Shown: piece by piece, positions 23,950 to 31,796 of the stretch
How positions within the stretch are numbered: the first letter of the stretch is position 1
Layout of the letters: the number at the start of each line of letters is the position of its first letter
Origin: Streptomyces sp. NRRL F-6131
Lineage (GTDB): Bacteria; Actinomycetota; Actinomycetes; Streptomycetales; Streptomycetaceae
Direction of reading: 5' to 3'
Length of the DNA stretch: 36,500 bases
Assembly: GCA_000719695.1 (NCBI GenBank)
Contig: JOHN01000070.1
Location: forward strand, 1 to 36,500
Made by a program: the position numbers and the translations under genes
The notes under the pieces: model-generated
Told to the model about the DNA's origin: nothing
The model's input: the letters and a program-made list of their open reading frames with translations, nothing else
Databases searched by the model: none

Positions 23950-24909
23950 TCACTTCATGACGGCGCGCAGCGCGTGCCGCAGCTGCTCCCTGCTCGGCTG
24001 CAACGCGCGGTCCAGCGCGGGGGCGAACGGCAGCACCGTGCCGTCCGGCCGGGTGATCCGGCGCGGCGGGGCGGTGAGCCGGAACTCCTCGGCGGCGGTG
24101 GCCAGCACCTCCGCGCCGATCCCGCAGCTGCGGTTGGAGTCGTCGATCACCACCAGCCGGCCGGTCCGCTCCAGCGACTCGCCGAGCGCCGCCCAGTCGA
24201 ACGGGTACAGCGTGCGGGGGTCGAGCACCTCGACCGAGATCTCCCCGGCGAGTTCCTCGGCCACCGCCAGGGCGTCGTGCACCAGGTGCCCGACGGCCAC
24301 CAGCGTGACGTCCGTGCCGGAGCGGTGCACCCGGGCGCTGCCGAGCGGGATCGGGGCCAGCTCCCAGGTGACGGTCTCACGCACCGGCAGCGCGGCGGCC
24401 GGTGCGAACACCACCACCGGGTCCGGGTCGTGGATCGCGGAGCGGAGCAGCCCGTAGGCGTCGGTCGGCGTCGCCGGCACGACGGTCTTCACCCCGGCGT
24501 GCGCGAACAGGCTGTACGGGTGGTCCGAGTGCTGGCCCGCCCAGCCGTCCCGGGAGCCCGATCCGGGGACCAGACAGGTCAGCGGGACGCCCGCCTGCCC
24601 GCCGCTCATCAGCGAGAACTTGTGTGCCTGGTTGACGAGTTGCTCGAAGACCAGGAACAGCAGCGACGGGATCTGGAACTCCAGCACCGGCCGCCGCCCG
24701 GCCAGTGCCGCACCGAGCGCCATCGCGGTGAACGCCTGCTCGGAGAGCGGGGTGTCGACGATCCGTTCCGGCCCGAACCGGTCCAGCAGCCCGAGCGTCG
24801 GCCCGGCCATCCCGGCACCGATGTCCTCGCCGAAGACGCAGACCGCGGGATCGGCGGTCAACTCGTCGGCCAGCGCCCGGTTCAGCGCCTTGGTGTACGA
24901 AAGCCTCAT
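23950..24909 (-). CDS. 2-oxoacid dehydrogenase E1 component, beta subunit
   Basis: A 319-residue transketolase-type beta subunit that completes the thiamine diphosphate site of an alpha2beta2 E1 enzyme. ATG 24909 overlaps the alpha-subunit stop in ATGA. The family pattern is intact: VFGEDIG (about 25-31), DTPLSEQAF with the conserved Glu, GAALAGRRPVLEF, GQHSDHPYSLFAHAGVKTVV, PTDAYGLLRSAI and LDPRTLYPFDW. Pyruvate, branched-chain and acetoin dehydrogenases all share it. No E2 or E3 gene is present. As the last gene of the cluster operon, it probably acts on a pathway 2-oxoacid; the arylglyoxylate made by HmaS and Hmo is the obvious candidate (inference). PglC of phenylglycine biosynthesis in pristinamycin producers is a known precedent for a cluster-borne E1. 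Confidence 0.88.
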   Translation of the reverse strand: MRLSYTKALNRALADELTADPAVCVFGEDIGAGMAGPTLGLLDRFGPERIVDTPLSEQAFTAMALGAALAGRRPVLEFQIPSLLFLVFEQLVNQAHKFSLMSGGQAGVPLTCLVPGSGSRDGWAGQHSDHPYSLFAHAGVKTVVPATPTDAYGLLRSAIHDPDPVVVFAPAAALPVRETVTWELAPIPLGSARVHRSGTDVTLVAVGHLVHDALAVAEELAGEISVEVLDPRTLYPFDWAALGESLERTGRLVVIDDSNRSCGIGAEVLATAAEEFRLTAPPRRITRPDGTVLPFAPALDRALQPSREQLRHALRAVMK

Positions 24910-25979
24910 GCCGTCGCCCCCGCCCGGGGGCGCAGGCCGGAGGCGTACAGGTGGTCGGCGGCGCCGTCCGGGTCGGGGTGCGGCGAGGCGAGCGCGAACT
25001 CCTCCGCGGCGGCGAGCCGGGCGGCCACCTCGGTGTCCAGGGCGGCGGCGCGTTCGGCGCCGATCGCGGCGGCGGCCCGGGGGAGCGGGTCGCGTTCGCG
25101 CCAGGCGGCCACCTCCTCGGGGGTGCGGTAGTGCAGTTTCATCCGCCGTTCCATGGTGTGGTGGCCCTCGAACCGGTAGGTGCGGCATTCCAGGAAGCCG
25201 GGGCCGCCACCGGCCCGGGCCCGGGCGACCGCCTCCTCGGCGGCGGCCCGGACGGCCTCGGTGTCCATGCCGTCCACCTCGGCGGCCGGGATGCCGAACG
25301 CCGCGGCCCGGCCGGTCGCGCTGCCCGCCACCGCGGTGCCGGCCGGCAGGGTGGTGGCGTAGCCGTTGTTCTCGCAGACGAAGAGCACCGGCAGCCGCCA
25401 CATCGCGGCGAGGTTGAACGACTCCAGCAGCACGCCCTGGTTGAGCGCGCCGTCGCCGAAGAACGCCACCGCGACCGCGTCCGAGCCGGTCTGCCGGTCG
25501 GCCCAGGCCGCGCCGACCGCGATCGGGGCGCCGGCGCCGACGATGCCGTTGGCGCCGAGGATGCCCAGCCGCAGGTCGGCGGCGTGCATCGAGCCGCCCC
25601 GGCCGCGGTTGGACCCGCCGACCCGCCCGGCGAGCTCGGCGAGCATCCGGGCCGGGTCGAGCCCGCGGGCCAGCACGTGGCCGTGCCCGCGGTGGGTGGA
25701 GGCGAGTCGGTCGCCCGCGCCGAGCGCGGCGCAGACGCCGACCGCGACGGCCTCCTGGCCGATGTAGGGGTGGATGCCGCCGGTGATCACCCCGGACTTC
25801 ACCAGGTCGAGCGCCCGCTCCTCGAAGGAGCGGATCAGCCGCAGCATCCGGTACCGCCGCTCGGGGGTGTCGAGCGCGGCGACCGAGGGCTCGGTGACCG
25901 CGGGCTCGGTGACCGAGGGAGCGGTGCCGGCGGACGCGGTATCGGCGGACGGTGCGACGGCGGGTGCGCCAGGGCTCAC
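24906..25979 (-). CDS. 2-oxoacid dehydrogenase E1 component, alpha subunit
   Basis: A 357-residue alpha subunit carrying the thiamine diphosphate motif GDGALNQG (175-182) through NN (204-205). The segments GGIHPYIGQEAVAVG, STHRGHGHVLARG and GANGIVGAGAPIAVGAA are closest in pattern to acetoin/pyruvate-type E1 alpha. GTG 25979 overlaps the dioxygenase stop in GTGA. Residues 21-35 are an N-terminal extension of near-identical pentapeptides (TEPAV type) encoded by three 15-base repeats (25881-25925). The pair would decarboxylate a 2-oxoacid; without E2 it may transfer the acyl group to a carrier protein or CoA through borrowed partners, or form an acyloin. The substrate is inferred from context only. 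Confidence 0.88.
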   Translation of the reverse strand: MSPGAPAVAPSADTASAGTAPSVTEPAVTEPSVAALDTPERRYRMLRLIRSFEERALDLVKSGVITGGIHPYIGQEAVAVGVCAALGAGDRLASTHRGHGHVLARGLDPARMLAELAGRVGGSNRGRGGSMHAADLRLGILGANGIVGAGAPIAVGAAWADRQTGSDAVAVAFFGDGALNQGVLLESFNLAAMWRLPVLFVCENNGYATTLPAGTAVAGSATGRAAAFGIPAAEVDGMDTEAVRAAAEEAVARARAGGGPGFLECRTYRFEGHHTMERRMKLHYRTPEEVAAWRERDPLPRAAAAIGAERAAALDTEVAARLAAAEEFALASPHPDPDGAADHLYASGLRPRAGATA

Positions 25980-26899
25980 AGCGCGCCCCGCCAGACCGTC
26001 GGGCAGAAGTCGGGGTCGGCGTAGTCGGGGCGGTCGTCGGCGTCGCGGCGGACCACCACGTCGTGGTTGTAGACGACCGTCTCCCCGTCCGGGCGGGTGG
26101 CGTGCCGGTAGCGGTTGCCGCCGTCCTGGAGGTGCAGCGAGACGGCGCGGCGCGGGTAGGAGGCCAGGTTGGGGCCGCTGCCGTGGTACGTGCGGCAGTG
26201 GTGGAAGCTGACGTGCCCGCGCGGGATGATCATCGGGACCTTGCGGACCTCGGTGCCGTTGTACGCCGCGTTGGCGTCCAGGATCGCGTCCAGCTCGGAG
26301 TTGTCGCGGTCGGCGAAGTGCCGGGTGGAGTCCTCCTCGGAGGGCAGCTCCTTCCAGCGGTGGCTGCCGTCCACCATGGTGATGGTGCCGTTCTCCTCGG
26401 CGCAGTCGTGGAACGGCAGGAAGGCGGTGAGCATCCGCTCCGAGGACGAGGTCTGCCAGTAGTGCTTGTCGAAGTGCCACGGCACGTGGTTGCTGCGCTC
26501 CCCGGGCACCGGGGGCTTGTAGATGAGGGTGGCCTGGAAGATCCGGACCTCCTCGGCCTCGGCGAGCAGGGCGGCCACGGCGCCGAGCAGCGGCTTGCGC
26601 AGGATCGCCCCGATGGCGTCGCTCTCGTAGTGCACGTAGTCGTTGTGCCGCTGGACCGGGCCGTGCGCGGGCTCCCAGGAGGCGAGCCGCGGCGGGCGGA
26701 CCGGCAGGGTGCGGTCGCGGTGGCCCGCGTAGTACGTCTCGGTGGCGGCCTGGAGGGTGTCCAGCTCCTCGTCGCTGAACAGCCGGTTCGACAGGTACCA
26801 GCCGTGCTCCAGGTAGCCGGCCACCTCCTCGGGGGTGGGCAGCAGGGCGCGTTCGGCCTCGGTGAGGTGGAACACGGGTGCGGCGGGTGCGGTGGTCAT
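25976..26899 (-). CDS. Phytanoyl-CoA dioxygenase (PhyH)-family Fe(II)/2-oxoglutarate enzyme
   Basis: A 307-residue non-haem iron oxygenase. ATG 26899 has AGGAGG 8 bases upstream. The facial triad is visible: WHFDKHYW (His-x-Asp) and the distal His in CRTYHGSGPN; the 2-oxoglutarate-binding Arg is probably in RRAVSLHLQ. Such enzymes hydroxylate, halogenate or desaturate small-molecule or carrier-bound substrates; Asp in the HxD position argues against a halogenase. It lies between HmaS and E1 alpha and overlaps E1 alpha by four bases, so it belongs to the same pathway. The substrate is unknown. Confidence 0.88.
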   Translation of the reverse strand: MTTAPAAPVFHLTEAERALLPTPEEVAGYLEHGWYLSNRLFSDEELDTLQAATETYYAGHRDRTLPVRPPRLASWEPAHGPVQRHNDYVHYESDAIGAILRKPLLGAVAALLAEAEEVRIFQATLIYKPPVPGERSNHVPWHFDKHYWQTSSSERMLTAFLPFHDCAEENGTITMVDGSHRWKELPSEEDSTRHFADRDNSELDAILDANAAYNGTEVRKVPMIIPRGHVSFHHCRTYHGSGPNLASYPRRAVSLHLQDGGNRYRHATRPDGETVVYNHDVVVRRDADDRPDYADPDFCPTVWRGAL

Positions 26900-26946
26900 G
26901 GGGTCGGGCCTCCTGTGGTGTGAGGGCTGACGTCGTTCGGGGCGGC

Positions 26947-27957
26947 TCAGACGGAGGCGGCGGCGCGCTGCCGCTCGACCGCCTCGTAGAGGGCCTTGAT
27001 GTTGGCGGTGCCGAAGGTGCCGGCGCCCTGGCGCTCGATCAGCTCCACGAAGTACGTGCGGCGGGGGTGGGTGGAGCGGGCGAAGATCTGGAACAGCTGC
27101 CCGCCGTGGTCCTGGTCGACCAGGACGTCCAGCTCGCGCAGGGTGTCGACCGGGATGGCGGTGGCGCCGAGCCGCTCGGCGAGCGCGTCGTAGTAGGTGC
27201 CGGGGGTGGTCAGGAAGGCCACGCCGTTGTCCCGGGCGGTGCGCACGGCGGTGGCGATGTCCCCGGTGCGGAAGGCCAGGTGCTGGACGCCGGCGCCGTC
27301 GTGGTCGGCGAGGAAGGTGTCGATCTGGCCGGGGCGCCGGGAGGTGTCGGGCTCGATGAGGGTGAAGGTGACCTCCCCGGAGGCGCTCTGCACCACGCTG
27401 GAGTCCATCGCCTGCTCGCCGACCTCGATGTACTCGCCGAAGATGCGGTGCATGCCGAGCGCGGCCTCGCAGAACCGCACCGCGTCGGCCAGTTCGCCGG
27501 CCGGCAGGCAGATCGCGGCGTGGTCGAGGGCGTCCAGCAGCGGCGTGCCGTCGGCCGGTTCGGGCGAGGAGGGCACCTCCGGGACGAACCGCAGGGCGGT
27601 GTCGCCGAAGCCGGCGACCAGCCCGCCGGCCCGGTCAAGCACCCGGGCGCCGTGCCGCTCGGCGCGGTCGAGGGCGGCCTGCGGGTCGGGGCAGGCGAGC
27701 GCGAGGGCCGCGACGCCCTCGCCGTGCCGGGCCGCGTAGCGGGCCACCGGGTGCGCCGGGTCGGCGGCGGAGCGCAGCAGGAAGCGGATGGTGCCCTGGC
27801 GCAGCAGGACGGTACGGGCGTTCGCGGACTCGGCCGCGGCGAGCTGGTCCGGATCGGGCAGGACGGCGGTGAAGCCGTAGTCGGCGCAGAGCTCCGCCGC
27901 GGTGGCGTCGGCGTCGGCGCAGTGGTACTCGACGTGGGCGATGGACTGGATGGACAA
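26947..27957 (-). CDS. hmaS: 4-Hydroxymandelate synthase
   Basis: Converts 4-hydroxyphenylpyruvate (possibly phenylpyruvate) with O2 to (hydroxy)mandelate and CO2. The 336-residue protein starts at TTG 27957 behind GGGGAG. Two vicinal-oxygen-chelate domains are present. The iron ligands are His146 (LDHAAICL), His226 (GVQHLAF) and Glu305 (TYFVELIERQGAGTFG). HmaS and HPPD (homogentisate-forming) share the fold. Here the segment MDSSVVQSASGEVTFTLIEP matches the HmaS signature (VVQSASG) rather than HPPD, as does the close overall resemblance to the amycolatopsis enzyme I remember. The divergent Hmo gene reinforces the call. The ring substituent preference cannot be read from sequence. Confidence 0.88.
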   Translation of the reverse strand: MSIQSIAHVEYHCADADATAAELCADYGFTAVLPDPDQLAAAESANARTVLLRQGTIRFLLRSAADPAHPVARYAARHGEGVAALALACPDPQAALDRAERHGARVLDRAGGLVAGFGDTALRFVPEVPSSPEPADGTPLLDALDHAAICLPAGELADAVRFCEAALGMHRIFGEYIEVGEQAMDSSVVQSASGEVTFTLIEPDTSRRPGQIDTFLADHDGAGVQHLAFRTGDIATAVRTARDNGVAFLTTPGTYYDALAERLGATAIPVDTLRELDVLVDQDHGGQLFQIFARSTHPRRTYFVELIERQGAGTFGTANIKALYEAVERQRAAASV

Positions 27958-28028
27958 CGGGATCTCCCCGGGGGTTCGCGAGTTGACGAGTGGCCTGGCA
28001 CGTGTCCGCGCTGCGGCGCCGTGCGGTG

Positions 28029-29291
28029 TCAGCGGGCGGACGGGGTGGAGGCGGGCTCGAAGACCAGGCTGAGGTTGTGCCCGCCGAAGGCGAAGGCGTT
28101 GCTCAGGGCCGCGGTGAGCGGGCCGGTACGGGCCGCGCCCCGGACGTGGTCCAGGTCGCAGGCCGGGTCCGGCTCGATGAGGTTGACGGTCGGTGGAAGC
28201 GTCCCCCGGGCCACCGCCATGGCGGTGACCGCTGCCTCCAACGCGCCTGCGGCGCCGAGCAGATGACCGGTGGCGCCCTTGGTGGAGCTGACCGCCGGGG
28301 CGTGCTCGCCGAAGACGGCGCGCAGTGCGGCGGTCTCGGCGACGTCGCCGAGCTTGGTGCCGGTGCCGTGGGCGTTGACGTAGCCGATGTCGGACGGGGC
28401 CAGGCCCGCGTTGGCGACGGCGGCCCGCATCGCGTCGGCGGCGCCCGCGCCGTCGGGGCGCGGCATGGTCGGGTGGTGGGCGTCGGTGGAGGCGCCCCAG
28501 CCGGTGAGGTCGGCGTAGCCGGCGACGCCGCGGGCGGCGGCGTGCTCGGGGCTCTCCAGCACCAGGACGGCGCTGCCCTCGCCCAGCACGAAGCCGTTGC
28601 GGCGGCTGTCGAACGGGCGGCTGGCCTGCGTCGGGTCCTCCCAACCCGAGGACAGCGCGCGGGCGTTGGTGAAGGCGGCGGCGATGGTGGGGTGCAGCGA
28701 GGACTCGGTGCCGCCGCACACCACCACGTCGGCGTCGCCGGAGCGGATCAGTCGCAGCCCCTCGGCGACGGCCTGGGCGCCGGCCGCGCAGGCCGTCACG
28801 ATGGCGGTGCTGAAGCCGCGGATGCCGTGCTTGATGGCGATCCGGGCGGTGGCCATGTTGGAGAGCATGCCGGGCAGCAGGTACGGGCTGACGCCTGGCC
28901 GGCCGCGTTCGACGCGCCGCTGGGACTGCTGCTCGAAGGTCTCCAGGCCGCCCCCGCCGGTGGCCAGCACCACGGCGGTGCGGTGCGGGTCGGCGTCCCG
29001 GCCGACCACCAGGCCGGCGTCGGCGAGCGCGTCGTCGGCGGCGGCCAGGGCGAGCAGCACGAAGCGGTCCACGCAGCGGGTCTCGGTGGGCGGCAGCACC
29101 TCGCGGCCGTCCACCGCCGGGGCGATGCCGGCGGCGGTCAGCCAGCCGTGGGCGGCGTGGCCCTCGGGCAGGGCGCGGATGCCGGAGCGGCCGGCGGTGA
29201 GCGCCTCGAAGACCTCGTCGGGCTTGCGGCCGAGCGGGGTGACCAGGCCGATGCCGGTGACCACCGCGCCCGGGCGGCGGGCGGCGCTCAC
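28029..29291 (-). CDS. Ketosynthase, FabF/type II PKS-like, intact triad
   Basis: A 420-residue beta-ketoacyl-ACP synthase catalysing decarboxylative condensation. GTG 29291 overlaps the ligase stop in GTGA. The Cys-His-His triad is complete: C168 in VTACAAG, H308 in NAHGTGT and H343 in TKGATGHLLGA. The C-terminal NAFAFGGHNLSLVF segment is typical of the family. It is the only fully equipped ketosynthase of the three in the cluster, so it probably does the chain extension. It resembles the KS of aryl-polyene and highly reducing type II systems more than aromatic PKS, judging by companions rather than by phylogeny. Confidence 0.9.
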   Translation of the reverse strand: MSAARRPGAVVTGIGLVTPLGRKPDEVFEALTAGRSGIRALPEGHAAHGWLTAAGIAPAVDGREVLPPTETRCVDRFVLLALAAADDALADAGLVVGRDADPHRTAVVLATGGGGLETFEQQSQRRVERGRPGVSPYLLPGMLSNMATARIAIKHGIRGFSTAIVTACAAGAQAVAEGLRLIRSGDADVVVCGGTESSLHPTIAAAFTNARALSSGWEDPTQASRPFDSRRNGFVLGEGSAVLVLESPEHAAARGVAGYADLTGWGASTDAHHPTMPRPDGAGAADAMRAAVANAGLAPSDIGYVNAHGTGTKLGDVAETAALRAVFGEHAPAVSSTKGATGHLLGAAGALEAAVTAMAVARGTLPPTVNLIEPDPACDLDHVRGAARTGPLTAALSNAFAFGGHNLSLVFEPASTPSAR

Positions 29292-31030
29292 GCGCCCGCT
29301 CCGGCGAGCGGCGTGGCGGTGGCCTCGGTGGGAGCGGCAGGGGCGTCGGCGTCGGTGGCCCCGGCGGGAGCGGCAGGGGCGTCGGCGTCGGTGGCCCCGG
29401 CGGGAGCGGCAGGGGCGTCGGCGACCGAGTCGAGGTAGCGCTGGCGCAGCAGGACCTTGCGCACCTTGCCGGTCGGGCCGAGCGGGATGTCGTCCCCGGC
29501 GACCACGACCACCTGGCGGACGGTGGCCGCCGCGGCCTCGTCCAGGGCGGCGGTGACGGCCTTGGTGCGGTCGGTGTCCGGGTCGGCCCCGGCGGCGAGG
29601 ATCAGCAGCACATCGGTGACCACCCGCTCGCCGTCGCGCACCGCGACCACCGTGCAGTCCAGCACGTCGGGGCAGGCGGCCAGCACCCGCTCCTCCGACA
29701 TGGCGGTGAACAGCCGCTTGCCGTCGCCGAGTTCGACCGAGTCGACGGCCCGGTCGACGTGGTAGTAGTAGCCCTCCTCGTCCCGGTACATCAGGTCACC
29801 GGTGAGGAACCGGCCGCGCAGCCGGGTGCGGTAGGTGGTGGCCGAGTCGTTCCAGTAGCCGAGGGCCAGGGTCGGTGAGGCGGTGGCGAGTTCGCCGACC
29901 TCGCCGGGGCCGAGCGGCTCGCCGTCCGGTCCGACCAGCTCGCAGTCGACGAAGGCGTGCGGGCGGCCGACGCAGCGGCCGTAGCGCTCGGTGCCCGGGC
30001 CGTGGGTGATGAAGAAGTGCGAGTGGCCCATCTCGGTGGAGCCGAGGCCGTCCACGAACAGCGAGCCGGGCACCCGGACCCGGCCCTCGCGGGTCACCGA
30101 CTCGCGGCTGCCGGCGGCGACCAGTCGGCGGATGTGCACCTCGTGGGCGCAGTCGCCGGTGTTCCACCAGAGTGCGACCGAGTCCAACTGGCGTGTGGAG
30201 AGGTCGTGGTGGGCGAGCTCGGCCCAGGTGGCGGCGAAGCCGACCACGCCGCTGGGGCGCCAGCGCTCGATCGCGTCCAGCACCCCGGTGCCGGACTGGC
30301 TGGAGAGCACGGCGAGCCGGGTGTGCGAGGCGAGCGCGAGGTTGACCGCGATCAGGGTGGCGGCGTGCGGGGCGGGCAGCGCGCTGAGCATCCGCTCCTG
30401 GCCCTGCGGGCGCGGCAGCCGGGCGCGGTGGCGGATCGCCGCGTACAGGCTCGCGTGCGAGTGCACCACGGCCTTGGGCAGGCCGGTGGTGCCGGAGGAG
30501 TGGGTGATCGCCACCGGGTCGTCGGCCGAGTACCGGTAGGGCGCGGGGGCGGCCTGCGGGTCGCCGGAGCCGAGCGTGGCGATCTCCGGCAGCGCGGGGG
30601 CGCCGGTCTCGTGGCCGGCCAGCACGGCCAGGTGCGGCGGGTCGGCGAGGACACCGACCGGGCCGAGCTTGGCGATGTAGCGGGCGGCCCGGTCGCCGTC
30701 CAGGTTGGGGTTGAGCAGCGCGGGGATCGCGCCGAGCCGGGTCAGCGCGAGGAAGGCGAGGACGTGGTCGGCGGCGTCGCCGGCGTACACCACCACCGGG
30801 TCGCGGCGGCCGATGCCCAGCTCGTGCAGGGCGGCGGCCCGGGCGCGCACGGCGCGGTCCAGCTCGGTGAGGGTGAACGGCTCCCAGGCGGCGTGGTCGT
30901 CCACCGGGGTGTCGAAGGTCAGCAGCGGCTCGTCGAGTCCGAGGCCGAGCGCGAGGCGGCTGGTGAGGACGTTGCCGGCGCCGACGGCCGGGTCGTCCGC
31001 CAGCAGGGTGCGGATACTGCGGATGCTCAC
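29288..31030 (-). CDS. AMP-dependent acyl-activating ligase 1
   Basis: A 580-residue ANL-superfamily enzyme that adenylates a carboxylic acid and passes it to CoA or a carrier protein. GTG 31030 follows GGGAGG. The phosphate loop is SSGTTGLPK; the C-terminal hinge is atypical (YYYHVDRAVDSVELGDGKR), with the catalytic Lys in GPTGKVRK. The C-terminus is extended by a 12-residue repeat, DAPAAPAGATDA, present in 2.6 copies and encoded by an exact 36-base tandem duplication (29330-29401 plus part). Substrate is not predictable by eye. The final codons overlap the ketosynthase start, so the two are coupled. Confidence 0.88.
   Translation of the reverse strand: MSIRSIRTLLADDPAVGAGNVLTSRLALGLGLDEPLLTFDTPVDDHAAWEPFTLTELDRAVRARAAALHELGIGRRDPVVVYAGDAADHVLAFLALTRLGAIPALLNPNLDGDRAARYIAKLGPVGVLADPPHLAVLAGHETGAPALPEIATLGSGDPQAAPAPYRYSADDPVAITHSSGTTGLPKAVVHSHASLYAAIRHRARLPRPQGQERMLSALPAPHAATLIAVNLALASHTRLAVLSSQSGTGVLDAIERWRPSGVVGFAATWAELAHHDLSTRQLDSVALWWNTGDCAHEVHIRRLVAAGSRESVTREGRVRVPGSLFVDGLGSTEMGHSHFFITHGPGTERYGRCVGRPHAFVDCELVGPDGEPLGPGEVGELATASPTLALGYWNDSATTYRTRLRGRFLTGDLMYRDEEGYYYHVDRAVDSVELGDGKRLFTAMSEERVLAACPDVLDCTVVAVRDGERVVTDVLLILAAGADPDTDRTKAVTAALDEAAAATVRQVVVVAGDDIPLGPTGKVRKVLLRQRYLDSVADAPAAPAGATDADAPAAPAGATDADAPAAPTEATATPLAGAGA
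29330..29422. repeat. 36-bp perfect tandem repeat, 2.6 copies, at the ligase 1 3' end
   Basis: Bases 29330-29365 and 29366-29401 are identical, and a partial third unit runs to about 29422. It is in frame, encoding an Ala/Pro/Asp-rich tail. Exact identity indicates recent duplication. Confidence 0.8.
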
Positions 31031-31202
31031 GGGGTGGATCCCTCCCGAGGTGCGGGGCGTGCGGGGTGTGGCTGCGGCGGGACGCGGCGGGCGGGGGACC
31101 GCTCGCGCCGCTGGGTGCGCAGGGGGTGGGGCGGGGCGTACGGGGTGTTCGGCGGGTTCGGGTCGGTCGTGCGGGTGCGGGTGTCGGTGGGTGCGGGTGC
31201 GG
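31031..31202 (-). other. 172-base gap inside the cluster operon
   Basis: No coding potential is supported. The minus strand is C/A-rich, with CACCCGCACC-like repetition near the upstream gene and the GGGAGG ribosome site of ligase 1 at the other end. A separate promoter is possible, but none is clear. This is the largest gap between the second ACP-linked block and the ligase/KS block. Confidence 0.35.
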
Positions 31203-31796
31203 TCAGGCGGCGGTGACCAGCAGGGCCACCGCCCGGTCGAGGTCGGTACGGCCGTCGGGGCGGTCGGAGCCGTCGGCGTCGTCGGGGCCGTCGACCTTGT
31301 CGGGATCGTCGGGACCGTCGGCGGTGTCGGCCTGTTCGGCGGCGATGACCAGGACTTCGTCCGCGTCGCCGTCCGCGAGCAGCAGCTCCGCCAGGTCCAG
31401 CGCGTCCTGCGGGACGCGCCCGGGCGGCGGGGGCTGGGCCGGGCTGATCGCCATCACCGGGCCGGTCAGCCCCCAGCGGGCGGCGATGTGGCCGAGGACG
31501 GCGTTCGGGTTGGACTGGAAGAACAGCAACGGGGGCATCCGCCGGCCGGTGTCGGCGGCGGCCTCGTCGATGGCCCGGGCGGTGGCGCGGTCGCCGCCCG
31601 CGCTGGTCAGCAGCAGCGCCGTCCGGCCGGGGGCCGGGGCGGTGCCGTGGCGGGCCCGCAGGCAGCGCTCGGCGGTCTCGGCGACCAGCGGATTGAAGGA
31701 GGACGCGGCGAAGCCGGGCAGCGGGGGGAGCTGCTCGGACCCGCGGGCGTCGGGGTCGGGCCAGGCGGCCTCGGCGAGGATGCGCAGCGCGGTCAT
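31203..31796 (-). CDS. Truncated ketosynthase-like protein lacking the active-site Cys
   Basis: A 197-residue protein whose middle aligns with the N-terminal half of a ketosynthase: FFQSNPNAVLGHIAARWGLT, GPVMAISPA, and DALDLAELLLADGDADEVLV match the segments around a KS nucleophile elbow. The Cys position is replaced (ISPAQ), and no HGTGT or GH region follows. The C-terminus is an Asp-rich stretch (about 157-185). ATG 31796 overlaps the upstream KS-like stop in ATGA. Similar short KS-like proteins accompany carrier protein and KS genes in some actinobacterial clusters, where they are often mislabelled coronafacic acid synthetase. A structural or chain-length role is inferred. Confidence 0.72.
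   Translation of the reverse strand: MTALRILAEAAWPDPDARGSEQLPPLPGFAASSFNPLVAETAERCLRARHGTAPAPGRTALLLTSAGGDRATARAIDEAAADTGRRMPPLLFFQSNPNAVLGHIAARWGLTGPVMAISPAQPPPPGRVPQDALDLAELLLADGDADEVLVIAAEQADTADGPDDPDKVDGPDDADGSDRPDGRTDLDRAVALLVTAA

Noticed and set aside
23950..25979. E1 pair as the housekeeping pyruvate or branched-chain dehydrogenase
   Set aside because: No E2 or E3 follows, and the genes are the coupled end of an operon with hmaS and ketosynthases. A pathway role is more likely, although not proven.
26947..27957. 4-Hydroxyphenylpyruvate dioxygenase (HPPD, tyrosine catabolism)
   Set aside because: Same fold and iron ligands, but the VVQSASG segment and the divergent Hmo gene favour 4-hydroxymandelate synthase.
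26947..28719. HmaS with a 250-residue N-terminal extension
   Set aside because: The extension is antisense-like low-complexity sequence out of frame with the ketosynthase on the same strand. TTG 27957 with GGGGAG gives the normal HmaS length.
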